A DNA stretch of 64,000 bases from Paracoccaceae bacterium (GTDB lineage Bacteria; Pseudomonadota; Alphaproteobacteria; Rhodobacterales; Rhodobacteraceae): the NCBI GenBank assembly GCA_027486345.1, contig JAIXPH010000030.1:61564-125563 (forward strand), in the 5' to 3' direction. Below, one piece after another: positions 1 through 8,930 of the stretch (the stretch's first letter is position 1; the number at the start of each line of letters is the position of its first letter). Position numbers and translations under genes: made by a program. Under the pieces are notes generated by a model, which saw only the letters and a list, made by a program, of their open reading frames with translations, had not been told where the DNA came from and made no database searches.

Positions 1-150
1 ATTGATGTCCTGCACGCCCAGCCGTTCGAATTCATCCTTGATGACGTCGAGGATCAGCCTGTGCAGCCGTTCGACCAGTGACAGAAGATCGGTATATCCG
101 GCCAGCCGCGCCCTCTGGCTGCCGTCGAGGATCGGGGACTGAACGGTCAT
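1..150 (-). CDS. MarR-family transcriptional regulator (N-terminal part only)
   Basis: Only the first 50 codons are inside the window; the gene runs off the left edge. Read on the minus strand it begins MTVQSPILDG and continues with a helix rich in Leu, Glu and Arg ending DEFERLGVQDIN. This resembles the first helix of a MarR group (LdtR-like) common in alphaproteobacteria. The winged-helix DNA-binding region would lie outside the window, so the family call rests on the N-terminus alone and on remembered similarity. The ATG is preceded by a purine-rich GGAAAGGAG stretch that fits a ribosome binding site. Confidence 0.6.
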   Translation of the reverse strand, partial: MTVQSPILDGSQRARLAGYTDLLSLVERLHRLILDVIKDEFERLGVQDIN

Positions 151-264
151 CGGCTGCTCCTTTCCGCCTGTATCGGCAGAAAGATGCAGCCCCAACCCCC
201 AAGAATCGGTAAACGCCGAAGCTGTGGCGCGACACTCTGCGCCGCGCCCGCCCCGAACCCGGCA

Positions 265-537
265 TCACCCCTGCATCAGCCGCGCGCGGGCGAAGTCCGT
301 GATCCGCGCCAAAAGCCCCGCCAGAGGGGCGGGCGGCACCTGCGTGCCGAAGATGCAGGCCATGAGATCCTGATCGTTCTCTTCCAGCAGCCGGTCATAA
401 AGTGCGAGGTCATCCGCGCTCAGCCCATCCAGATGGGCATCCGCCCATGGACCCAGCACAAGGTCCATCTCCTTGGTGCCGCGCCGCCAGCTTCGCATCC
501 GCATGCGCTTCAGGCGCGCCTCCGCCGTCTCGGTCAT
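265..537 (-). CDS. sdhE: Succinate dehydrogenase assembly factor SdhE (FAD assembly factor, DUF339)
   Basis: A 90-residue cytosolic protein of the SdhE/Sdh5/YgfY family, which helps attach FAD covalently to the flavoprotein subunit of succinate dehydrogenase. The family signature RGxxE is present as R19-G20-T-K-E23, followed by the expected small all-helical body. The usual length is 80-100 residues. An in-frame ATG two codons upstream (543) is possible, and a longer extension reaches 576, but alignment with the family favours 537. It stands alone, divergent from the aminotransferase gene to its right. Confidence 0.88.
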   Translation of the reverse strand: MTETAEARLKRMRMRSWRRGTKEMDLVLGPWADAHLDGLSADDLALYDRLLEENDQDLMACIFGTQVPPAPLAGLLARITDFARARLMQG

Positions 538-581
538 GGCCATCCTTCGTCCAGCTTGATCCCTCTGCCCGCGCACCCTAA

Positions 582-1826
<1,245 letters not shown>

Positions 1827-1901
1827 AACCGGTCGGGGCGGCGGTCACGGCGAAATTTTGCGCCACAGGCCGCCCCGACCCCTTCCCGTCAGGGTCTTTT
1901 G

Positions 1902-2312
1902 ATGTCGCATGAGCTTCCCGAGTTCTTTTTTCGCATTCGTGAGAATGGCGCGACCGTCTTTCGCGTCGATACCGAAAACCGGCAGCGCCGGATCGAGATG
2001 GACGAGATCGCTGTCGTCAACATCAAGAACGGCCAGATCAAGCCCCATGGCAGCCATGAGCTGACCGAGGCAGAGCAGACCGCCATCCGCGACTGGATGG
2101 CCGAGCGGATCGCCATTCTGGCCCGGCGCGACATGGATGACATCCACCGCGCGGTGGATCACCTGAACCTGACCGCGCAATGGGTGCAGTCACGCGCCAC
2201 GGACGCGCAGTTGGAAGAGGTGACGGACACCCTGCTTCTGACCATGCACGACCTGCGCTCGGCGCTGGTCAAGCGCAAGGCGGAACGGTTGATGAAGAAG
2301 GCGGCAGAATAG
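1902..2312 (+). CDS. Conserved protein of unknown function
   Basis: A 136-residue soluble protein that I do not recognise as a named family. The N-terminal half looks beta-rich (FFFRIRENGATVFRVDTENRQRR). It is followed by a charged helical C-terminal half ending in a Lys/Arg-rich helix (ALVKRKAERLMKKAAE). There is no signal peptide, transmembrane segment or cysteine. A TTG one codon upstream is possible, but the ATG at 1902 is preferred. It sits 75 bp after the aminotransferase on the same strand and may be co-transcribed with it. Confidence 0.7.
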   Translation: MSHELPEFFFRIRENGATVFRVDTENRQRRIEMDEIAVVNIKNGQIKPHGSHELTEAEQTAIRDWMAERIAILARRDMDDIHRAVDHLNLTAQWVQSRATDAQLEEVTDTLLLTMHDLRSALVKRKAERLMKKAAE

Positions 2313-2342
2313 GCCGGGACGCGGCGGCGGGGCGGGCGGCGC

Positions 2343-3695
2343 TCAGGCCCGCCCCACCTTCAACCAGAAGCGCGCCATCAAAAGACCTGCGGCCACGGCC
2401 AGCCCGATCACAAGCCCCAGCCACAAGCCCACGCCGCCAAGACCAAGCGGAAAGGCGAGCAGATAGCTCGATGGGATGCCGATCAGCCAATAGCTGATGG
2501 CCGCCATCACCATCGGCACGCGGGTGTCCTTGATGCCGCGCAGCAGGCCCAAGGCGATCACCTGCATGGCATCGCCCATCTGGAACAGCGCGGCCAGCGC
2601 CAAGAGGGTGATGGCAAAGGCGGTGATCTCGTCCGTGCCGGGCTTGCCCTCGTCCAGAAACAAGCCGACCAGCGGGCCGGGAAGGACCAGAAACAGCACC
2701 ACCATCGTGATGCCAAAGCCCGCCGACAAGGCAATCCCCACCCGCGCCCCGCGCTTGAGCGCGACAGGATCACCCGCCCCGGCGAAATGCGCGGTCCGCA
2801 CGGTGATGGCATTCGACAGCCCCAGATGCACCATGAAGGCAAGCGCCGCCACCTCCATCGCGATACCATGGGCGGCCAGCTCCACGGTGCCGATCCAGCC
2901 CATCATCAAGGCGCTGGCCTGAAACAGCCCGCTTTCCGCCAACCCCGTCACCCCGATGGGCCAGCCCAGCCGGAACACCCCCCGCAGCGCGGGAAAATCC
3001 GGCCGCCAGAAGCGCTGCCACAGTCGAAAGCGCCGCAAATCGGGCAACCATCCGGCATAGACCGCCAGCGCGGCAAAGGTCAGCACCTGGACGCTCAGCG
3101 AGGCGATGGCTGCGCCCCGCACACCCAGTTCCGGCGCGCCGCCATTGCCAAAGATCAAGAACCAGTTCAGCGCGACGTTCACACCGACCGCCGCAATGGT
3201 GACCCAAAGCACCACCTGCGTGCGGTTCAAGGCCGCGAGATAGCTTTTCAGCGCCATCACCAGCAGCGCCGGGATCATCCCCAGCCCGGCGATGCGCAGG
3301 AAATCCTGCCCCAGCGCCGCCACCTCGGGCCTTTGGCCCAGGGCCAGCAACACCGGACCGGACCACCAGAACAGCGGATAGACGGCCAGACCATAGCCCA
3401 GAGACAGCCACATCCCCATGCGCGTGTCCCGCCGCACCTGCGCCTCGTCCCCTTCGGCCAGGGCGGCGGCCACCATCGGCATCACCGCCTGGGCAAAGCC
3501 CGATCCAAGGATGAACACGACAAAGAAGGATGAGGCCGCGATCACCACGGCGGCCAGTTCGGTGACGCCATACCAGCCCATCATCACGGTGTCGGCGACA
3601 TGCAGCGACATCTGCGCCAGATGGCTGCCGATCAGCGGCAATCCCAGCGCAAGCGTGGCGCGGGCATGGGCAAGGGGGGAAAGCGGATGTGCCAT
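2343..3695 (-). CDS. norM: MATE-family multidrug efflux transporter
   Basis: A 450-residue inner-membrane protein with about twelve hydrophobic segments in two six-helix halves, the length and arrangement typical of Na+- or H+-coupled MATE/NorM exporters. The start resembles family members (LALGLPLIGSHLAQMSLHVADTVMMGWYG), with the conserved substrate- and cation-lobe helices following. It is predicted to export cationic drugs or metabolites. The gene is divergent from the GST gene at 4002. A palindrome at 3710-3721 sits directly upstream of the start. Substrate is unknown. Confidence 0.92.
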   Translation of the reverse strand: MAHPLSPLAHARATLALGLPLIGSHLAQMSLHVADTVMMGWYGVTELAAVVIAASSFFVVFILGSGFAQAVMPMVAAALAEGDEAQVRRDTRMGMWLSLGYGLAVYPLFWWSGPVLLALGQRPEVAALGQDFLRIAGLGMIPALLVMALKSYLAALNRTQVVLWVTIAAVGVNVALNWFLIFGNGGAPELGVRGAAIASLSVQVLTFAALAVYAGWLPDLRRFRLWQRFWRPDFPALRGVFRLGWPIGVTGLAESGLFQASALMMGWIGTVELAAHGIAMEVAALAFMVHLGLSNAITVRTAHFAGAGDPVALKRGARVGIALSAGFGITMVVLFLVLPGPLVGLFLDEGKPGTDEITAFAITLLALAALFQMGDAMQVIALGLLRGIKDTRVPMVMAAISYWLIGIPSSYLLAFPLGLGGVGLWLGLVIGLAVAAGLLMARFWLKVGRA

Positions 3696-3709
3696 CCTTT
3701 CCCTTTATC

Positions 3710-3721
3710 TTTTGATCAAAA
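3710..3721. promoter_or_regulatory. Palindrome TTTTGATCAAAA upstream of the MATE gene
   Basis: A perfect 12-bp palindrome 15 bp upstream of the MATE start codon, in a local A/T-rich patch. Position and symmetry suit a repressor or promoter-overlapping operator, but the binding protein is unknown. It is not an FNR site, because the two half sites lack the four-base spacer. Confidence 0.3.
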
Positions 3722-3775
3722 TTTCAGCAAGACATCTCAAACCGCAGGCACGCCCCCTCCCCATCTCCTGCCCCT

Positions 3776-3850
3776 TCCCCGTTGCCCAAATATCCTGCGG
3801 GGGGAGTCGCCCGCGTGCGGGCGACGGGGGCTGCACAAGCCCCCCCTGCC
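3776..3850 (+). repeat. AAATATCC/G-run dispersed repeat, copy 1
   Basis: Begins CCCCGTTGCCCAAATATCC, followed by a G-run and two GC-rich hairpins: GTCGCCCGC pairing with GCGGGCGAC, and GGGGGCT pairing with AGCCCCC. The same head recurs at 23185, 31152 and 42229 on the same strand and in reverse at 39851. This copy lies between divergent gene starts (MATE and GST), so it is not simply a terminator. Confidence 0.8.
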
Positions 3851-4001
3851 GCGCCAAAGCCGCAGGCGGCGGCGCGGCGCACCGCCGTGCCGACCGGCCT
3901 TGCCGGGCGGCGCAATCCGGTTGGCCCGGCTTGCCTTGGCCTGCGACACGGGTACTCTGCGCACCGCAAGGCCGAGCGGCGGCCTGACAGGAGTATTCCC
4001 C

Positions 4002-4646
4002 ATGCCCACGCTCTATGGCGTCTACCGTTCCCGTGCCTCGCGCCCCCTGTGGCTCTTGTTCGAATGCGGCGCGGCCTTTGACCACGTGCCCGTGGTGCAG
4101 GCCTATCGCCTGCCCGGTGCAGCCATGCCGGGGGTGACCTTGGCCACCAATTCGCCCGCCTTCCTCAGCGTGAACCCGCAGGGCCAGATTCCCGCGCTGA
4201 CCGATGGGGATCTGGTGCTGACCGAAAGCCTTGGCATCGTGCTCTATCTGGCGCGGGCCTATGGCGGGGCGCTGGGGCCGGCAACCGACGCCGAAACCGC
4301 CTTGATGGAGCAATGGGCGCTTTGGGCGGCCACGGCGGTGGAAACCCCGGCGCTCGAGATCATGATGGCCCCGCAGGGCGAGATGGGCGAGGCCACACTT
4401 GCCGTCTCGGCCGAGAAACTGCGCCGCCCCTTGGCGCGGCTGGAAAAGCACCTGACCGGGCAGGACCACATGCTGCCGCGCGGCTTCACCGCCGCCGATA
4501 TCGTGGTGGCCGAATGCCTGCGCTACGCGCAGGGCCATCCGACGCTGCTGGGCGAATTTCCCAAGGTGAAGGCATGGCTTGAAGCCTGCCAAGCGCGGCC
4601 CGCATTCCAGAAGATGTGGGCGGGCCGCATGGCCGAACCGGCATGA
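4002..4646 (+). CDS. Glutathione S-transferase
   Basis: A 214-residue cytosolic GST. The thioredoxin-like N-terminal domain is recognisable from MPTLYGVYRSRASRPLWLLFE, the NPQGQIPALTDGDLVLTES segment (the conserved cis-Pro and the Glu-Ser that contact glutathione) and AIVLYLA-type helix packing. A helical C-terminal domain follows, with the FTAADIVVAECLRYA motif (N-capping S/T-x-x-D). A Ser or Arg near residue 9-12 is the likely thiol-activating residue. The ATG at 4002 follows a clear ACAGGAG; a longer upstream reading frame lacks GST homology. Substrate unknown. Confidence 0.88.
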   Translation: MPTLYGVYRSRASRPLWLLFECGAAFDHVPVVQAYRLPGAAMPGVTLATNSPAFLSVNPQGQIPALTDGDLVLTESLGIVLYLARAYGGALGPATDAETALMEQWALWAATAVETPALEIMMAPQGEMGEATLAVSAEKLRRPLARLEKHLTGQDHMLPRGFTAADIVVAECLRYAQGHPTLLGEFPKVKAWLEACQARPAFQKMWAGRMAEPA

Positions 4647-4655
4647 GGGGATAGA

Positions 4656-4724
4656 GAACCGACGCGGATCGGTCCTGTGGACCGATCCGCCGGTTCGATT
4701 GCGGCTGAGGCAACGAAGCCGCAA
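4656..4724 (+). other. Two strong hairpins after the GST gene
   Basis: The first hairpin has a perfect 12-bp stem, GCGGATCGGTCC (4664-4675) pairing with GGACCGATCCGC (4679-4690) across a TGT loop. It is extended by GAACCG/CGGTTC with a two-base bulge. The second pairs TTGCGGCT (4699-4706) with AGCCGCAA (4717-4724). There is no T-tract, so an intrinsic terminator is uncertain. The rest of the gap to 4918 holds imperfect direct repeats around GGCACGGGGCGCACGGG. Confidence 0.6.
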
Positions 4725-4918
4725 AGGGATGTCAGCCCTCCTGCCGTTTCAGGCACGGGGCGTGACCGCCCGGCGGGTGCGCCCTTCGCGCGCCCGCCCC
4801 CCGCAGGGCGGGCGCTGCCCGTGCACGGGGCGCACGGGTAGGCACGGGGCGCACGGGCGGGCATGGGCAGACGTTCCGATACGCGCGGGTCACTTGCCCC
4901 GCGCGACTGAGGGCGAGA

Positions 4919-5809
4919 TCACCCCTTCACATAACTCCGCCAATTGTGCTGCTCCTTGAACCCCAGCACCTCACGGATCTTGCGGTTGGAGAGCAGGCTT
5001 TCATGCTCGCTCACCGGGCGGGACAGCGGCACGTTCGGGAAGAAGCGCGCCAGCAATTCCGCATTGGGCTGCGGGGTGGAGTTCGTATCGTTCACGGCGT
5101 TGAACACCTGAAAGCCCAACCCGTCCTTTTTCAGGCACAGGTCCACGATCTGCCCCAGATCGCGCGCGTCGATGTAGCTGAAGGTGATCCGCCGACGGCG
5201 ACCGGGATCATCGGCCAGAGGCGGAAACACCGTCTCATATTCCTGCGGTTCGATCACATTGCCGATGCGCAACGCATAGACATCCGCCCCCGTCCGGCGC
5301 TGGAAGGACCGTGCCGTGACCTCGTTCACCTTCTTGGACATGCCGTAGCTGTCCATCGGGTCGATGTCGTAATCCTCTTCCAGGGGCAGCACCTTGGGGT
5401 CCACCTCGCCATCGCTGAAACAGACGCCATAGGTCGTCTCGGAGGAGGCGATGATCACCTTGCGGATGCCCATCTTCAGCGCGGCCTCCAGCACGTTGTA
5501 GGTGCCCATCACATTGACGCGGTAGGTTTCATTGTCCGGGGCCAGCATCAGGCGCGGCACGGCGGCGAAATGCACCACGGCATCGAACAGGCGGTGGCCC
5601 CTGCCATCCTCCAACTCGTCCCCGCCGGCATAAGCGCTCATCGCGTTGAACATCTGGCCCGAGTCGGTGATGTCGGCGATCAGGTCGGCCACATCCGGAT
5701 GCCCCAAAGGCACGCGGTCCACGTTCAGCACCTTGTGCCCCTGTGCGGCCAGATAGGCCACCACATGTTTCCCGGCCTTGCCCGAGCCCCCCGTGAACAG
5801 AACGCGCAT
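4919..5809 (-). CDS. NAD-dependent epimerase/dehydratase (extended SDR)
   Basis: A 296-residue extended short-chain dehydrogenase/reductase. The Rossmann motif GGSGKAG is at residues 7-13, the catalytic pair Y155/K159 is in SYGMSKK, and a Ser-rich motif near 122-126 (ASSETTYG) supplies the third catalytic residue. The protein probably acts on a nucleotide sugar or related sugar, but the substrate is not deducible. The ATG at 5809 follows AGGAGGATGAC. The reading frame continues upstream without start-site support. The gene is divergent from the phd/doc pair. Confidence 0.85.
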   Translation of the reverse strand: MRVLFTGGSGKAGKHVVAYLAAQGHKVLNVDRVPLGHPDVADLIADITDSGQMFNAMSAYAGGDELEDGRGHRLFDAVVHFAAVPRLMLAPDNETYRVNVMGTYNVLEAALKMGIRKVIIASSETTYGVCFSDGEVDPKVLPLEEDYDIDPMDSYGMSKKVNEVTARSFQRRTGADVYALRIGNVIEPQEYETVFPPLADDPGRRRRITFSYIDARDLGQIVDLCLKKDGLGFQVFNAVNDTNSTPQPNAELLARFFPNVPLSRPVSEHESLLSNRKIREVLGFKEQHNWRSYVKG

Positions 5810-5820
5810 GTCATCCTCCT

Positions 5821-5848
5821 TTGAATTTTGTGCAGTGGAGTGTATATT
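5821..5848 (+). promoter_or_regulatory. Predicted promoter of the phd/doc operon
   Basis: TTGAAT (5821-5826), a 16-bp spacer and TATATT (5843-5848), 30 bp before the antitoxin ATG. This is a good sigma-70-like match in an otherwise GC-rich region. Phd-type antitoxins usually autoregulate by binding at such promoters; the A/T-rich stretch at 5841-5852 is the probable operator. Confidence 0.5.
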
Positions 5849-5878
5849 CAATCGCACATTCTTCAAGGGAGCCGCGCC

Positions 5879-6127
5879 ATGACCCGCCTTGCCACGCCCA
5901 ACATCTGCACCATGACCGAATTGCGCGAACCGCAAAAGGTGCTCGACCGCGCCAATGGCCAGCCGGTGGCGATCCTGAAGAACTCCGCCCTCGTCGGCTA
6001 CATCGTCCCGGCCGAGGCCGTGGGGCAGGTTGAGCACCGCGTCGCGACGCTGGAGGAGGTGATGGATGTGCTTGAGCGCTCTCGGGAAGAGGTGCAGCCC
6101 GTTCTCGACTACTTGCGTGACAAATGA
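5879..6127 (+). CDS. phd: Phd/YefM-type antitoxin
   Basis: An 82-residue antitoxin. The N-terminal half (TMTELREPQKVLDRANGQPVAILKNSALVGYIVP) has the Phd/YefM fold, which dimerises and binds DNA. The charged C-terminal half (residues 50-82) is the expected toxin-binding, disordered part. The start follows AAGGGAG. The stop overlaps the toxin start (ATGA, 6124-6127), so the two are translationally coupled. The usual length is 70-90 residues. Confidence 0.85.
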   Translation: MTRLATPNICTMTELREPQKVLDRANGQPVAILKNSALVGYIVPAEAVGQVEHRVATLEEVMDVLERSREEVQPVLDYLRDK

Positions 6128-6507
6128 CCTTTGTCTTGCTGGATGCGAGTCTGGTCGAGCGTATTCACGACCACGTCCTGAACCCCGGCGAACTGCCGGG
6201 ACGCGCCCGTGATAAATCGCTTGAAGGCACGCTGGCCCGGGTCGAGAACCGTTTGACCTATGGCATGATCGCGGATGTCTTCGACCTTGCGGCATGCTAC
6301 GCGGTGGTCATCGCGCAAGGCCACTGCTTTAACGATGCGAACAAACGGACGGCCTTCCGCTGCATGCAGGTGACCTTGGTGCTGAACGGCGTGCAACCCA
6401 GTTTTGACACCGAAGAAACTGGTCAGACCATCATCCGCGCCGCCCAGCGCCTGCTGGATGAGGGTGAGCTTGCAGAATGGCTGCGCCAGCGGGCGACGCG
6501 GGGCTGA
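6124..6507 (+). CDS. doc: Doc-type toxin (Fic/Doc family)
   Basis: A 127-residue Fic-fold protein of the death-on-curing type. The active-site loop H67-C-F-N-D-A-N-K-R75 matches HxFx(D/N)AN(K/R)R. In Doc proteins this motif phosphorylates elongation factor Tu and stops translation. The active-site His is intact, so the toxin looks functional. The gene overlaps the antitoxin by four bases, which gives a complete chromosomal type II toxin-antitoxin module. Two to three palindromes follow within 100 bp. Confidence 0.88.
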   Translation: MTFVLLDASLVERIHDHVLNPGELPGRARDKSLEGTLARVENRLTYGMIADVFDLAACYAVVIAQGHCFNDANKRTAFRCMQVTLVLNGVQPSFDTEETGQTIIRAAQRLLDEGELAEWLRQRATRG

Positions 6508-6509
6508 TA

Positions 6510-6602
6510 CCCAAGCGTTGCGCTTGGGCGATGTCTGGCGAAGCCATCGCAGGCCGCCCCGCGGAGTTTGCGCCAAACTCCGCCGCGACGTCTGCGTCAG
6601 AC
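6510..6602 (+). repeat. Hairpin cluster with TG-NNN-CA tips (locus A)
   Basis: Just after doc there is a palindrome CCCAAGCG/CGCTTGGG (6510-6528). Two members of a window-wide family follow: GCGGAGTTTG/CAAACTCCGC around a CGC loop (6561-6583) and GTCTG/CAGAC around CGT (6590-6602). The family shares only the tip (a three-base loop closed by TG...CA); the lower stems differ completely. The remainder of the gap to parE at 6711 shows nothing else. Confidence 0.75.
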
Positions 6603-6710
6603 TTCGCACGTGCCGCCGATGGGGACCAACCACCCCAACATCTTGCGTCCCCCACCCCCGAAGTGGTCTAATCCCTGCCCAACGCAGCGCAATAAGAATC
6701 GAGCACGAGT

Positions 6711-8666
6711 ATGGCCGACGACCTTTTGACCGGCACGGATCAGACCTATGACGCCTCCTCCATCGAGGTGCTCGAAGGGCTGGAGCCTGTCCGCAAGCGC
6801 CCCGGCATGTATATCGGCGGCACCGATGAACGGGCGCTGCATCACCTTGTGGCGGAAATCCTCGACAACTCCATGGACGAGGCGGTGGCGGGTCACGCCA
6901 ACCGGATCGAGGTGGAGTTGCACGCCGACAATTCCGTGACCGTGCGCGACAACGGGCGCGGCATCCCGATTGATCCGCACCCGAAATTCCCCGGCAAATC
7001 GGCGCTGGAGGTGATCCTGTGCACCCTGCACGCGGGCGGCAAGTTCGGCGGCAAGGCCTATCAGACCTCGGGCGGGTTGCATGGCGTGGGCGCTTCGGTC
7101 GTCAACGCGCTGTCGGATGTGATGCGGGTCGAGGTGGCCCGCAACAAGGAGCTGTTCCAGCAATCCTTCTCGCGCGGCATCCCGCAAGGCCCGGTGGAGA
7201 AAATCGGCGCCGCCCCCAATCGGCGGGGCACCACCACGCTGTTCCATCCCGACCCTGAGATTTTCGGCAGCCAGACCTTCAAACCTGCGCGGCTGCTCAA
7301 GATGGTCCGATCCAAGGCCTATCTCTTCTCGGGCGTCGAGATCCGCTGGAAAACCGCCGTCAACGATGGCGAAACCCCGCTGGAGGCGGTGTTCCATTTC
7401 CCCGGCGGCCTCGCGGATTACCTGTCGGACAGCTTGCAAAAGACCACCACCTATGCCGACCGCCCCTTCGCCGGAAAGGTCAGCTTCACGGAAAAATACA
7501 ACGTGCCCGGCTCGGTCGAATGGGCGATCAACTGGACGCCCGCGCGGGACGGGTTCCTGCAATCCTATTGCAACACGGTCCCTACCCCCGAAGGCGGCAC
7601 GCATGAGGCCGGGTTTTGGGCCGCGATCCTGAAAGGCATCCGCGCTTATGGCGATCTGGTCAAGAACCGCAAATCCGAGTTGATCACCCGCGAGGACCTG
7701 CTGACCGGCGGCTGCGCGCTGGTGTCCTGCTTCATCCGCGAGCCGCAATTCGTGGGCCAGACCAAGGACCGGCTGTCAACCGAGGAAGCCGCCAAATGGG
7801 TCGAAGGCGCGGTGCGCGATCACTTTGACAACTGGCTGGCCAATGACACCAAATCGGCTGGCGCGATCCTTGATTTCCTTGTTCTGCGGGCCGAGGAACG
7901 CCTGCGCCGCAAGCAGGAAAAGGAAACCGCCCGCAAGACCGCGACCAAGAAACTGCGCCTGCCCGGCAAGCTGACCGACTGTTCCTCCAAGACCCGCGAG
8001 GGGACGGAACTGTTCATCGTCGAAGGCGACTCGGCGGGGGGATCGGCCAAAGGCGCGCGCGACCGCGAGACGCAGGCGCTGTTGCCGCTGAAGGGCAAGA
8101 TCCTGAACGTGCTGGGCGCGGCCTCGAACAAGCTGAACGACAACAGCGAAATCCGCGATATCTGCGAGGCGCTGGGGGTCCAGATGGGCACCAAGTTCAA
8201 GGTCGATGACCTGCGCTATGACAAGATCATCATCATGACCGACGCCGATGTGGACGGCGCGCATATCGCCAGTCTCTTGATGACCTTCTTCTTCACCCAG
8301 ATGCGGCCCCTGATCGACAAGGGGCACCTCTATCTGGCCTGCCCGCCGCTTTATCGCCTGACCCAGGGGGCGCGGCGGCTCTATGTGGCGGATGATGCCG
8401 AAAAAGAGCTTTGGATGGAAAAGGGTCTGGGCGGCAAGGGCAAGATCGACGTCCAGCGTTTCAAGGGTCTGGGCGAGATGGACGCCAAGGACCTGAAAGA
8501 CACCACAATGAACCCCGCCACCCGCAAGCTGATCCGCGTCAGCATCGACGAGGACGAACCCGGCATGACCGGCGATCTGGTGGAACGCCTGATGGGCAAG
8601 AAACCGGAGTTGCGGTTCCAGTACATTCAGGAAAATGCGCGGTTTGTGGAAGAGTTGGATGTGTGA
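6711..8666 (+). CDS. parE: DNA topoisomerase IV subunit B
   Basis: A 651-residue type IIA topoisomerase ATPase subunit. Topo IV decatenates daughter chromosomes together with ParC, which is not in this window. The GHKL ATPase domain has EILDNSMDEA near residue 48 and the glycine-rich lid GGKAYQTSGGLHGVGASVVNAL near 115-140. The TOPRIM domain shows EGDSAGGSAKGARDRETQALLPLKGK and the metal-binding DADVDGAHI. The C-terminal PxxR-region (QRFKGLGEMDAKDLKDTTMNP) is also intact. Length and the YIGGTDERALHH start favour ParE over GyrB (about 800 residues). Confidence 0.93.
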   Translation: MADDLLTGTDQTYDASSIEVLEGLEPVRKRPGMYIGGTDERALHHLVAEILDNSMDEAVAGHANRIEVELHADNSVTVRDNGRGIPIDPHPKFPGKSALEVILCTLHAGGKFGGKAYQTSGGLHGVGASVVNALSDVMRVEVARNKELFQQSFSRGIPQGPVEKIGAAPNRRGTTTLFHPDPEIFGSQTFKPARLLKMVRSKAYLFSGVEIRWKTAVNDGETPLEAVFHFPGGLADYLSDSLQKTTTYADRPFAGKVSFTEKYNVPGSVEWAINWTPARDGFLQSYCNTVPTPEGGTHEAGFWAAILKGIRAYGDLVKNRKSELITREDLLTGGCALVSCFIREPQFVGQTKDRLSTEEAAKWVEGAVRDHFDNWLANDTKSAGAILDFLVLRAEERLRRKQEKETARKTATKKLRLPGKLTDCSSKTREGTELFIVEGDSAGGSAKGARDRETQALLPLKGKILNVLGAASNKLNDNSEIRDICEALGVQMGTKFKVDDLRYDKIIIMTDADVDGAHIASLLMTFFFTQMRPLIDKGHLYLACPPLYRLTQGARRLYVADDAEKELWMEKGLGGKGKIDVQRFKGLGEMDAKDLKDTTMNPATRKLIRVSIDEDEPGMTGDLVERLMGKKPELRFQYIQENARFVEELDV

Positions 8667-8707
8667 GGGCTGAAAGCCCGACGCGTCTTTTTCTGCCGCA
8701 ACGCTTA

Positions 8708-8822
8708 CCAAGGGGCGCGCACGCACCGCGGGGTGGGTGCACGTATACGTGCGCCCGCCCCGTGGGGGCGGTGCGGGCGCGCCCCGATGCTTTGGGCATC
8801 GGGGCAATCCCAGTCGTTGCGC
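8708..8822 (+). repeat. Covarying double-hairpin repeat, copy 1
   Basis: An approximately 115-bp element between the convergent ends of parE and the EcsC gene. The long hairpin starts with GGGGCGCGC.CGCACCGC, returns as GCGGTGCG.GCGCGCCCC and has a palindromic centre GCACGTATACGTGC. It is followed by a second hairpin (CCCCGATGC/GCATCGGGG, loop TTTGG, sharing stem bases) and the tail CAATCCCAGTCGTTGCG. An inverted copy is at 27100-27215. The stem differs between copies by paired changes that preserve pairing. The rest of this gap (8823-8930) shows only low-complexity GC-rich sequence. Confidence 0.85.
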
Positions 8823-8930
8823 CAAAAAACGCTAACAACCCAACCAATGCCTCAGAACCAGGCCTCCCCTCTCCCCTCGGGGGAGAGGGTTAGGGTGAGG
8901 GGGCGCGATGAACAAGTAACCGACGACAGC

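Noticed and set aside
3710..3721. FNR box upstream of the MATE gene
   Set aside because: The site is a continuous palindrome, whereas FNR sites need TTGAT-N4-ATCAA; kept only as a generic candidate operator.
4780..4870. Tandem GGCACGGGGCGCACGGG-like units resembling a short repeat array
   Set aside because: Only two imperfect units with no regular spacer, so not CRISPR-like or a real array; probably GC-rich low complexity.
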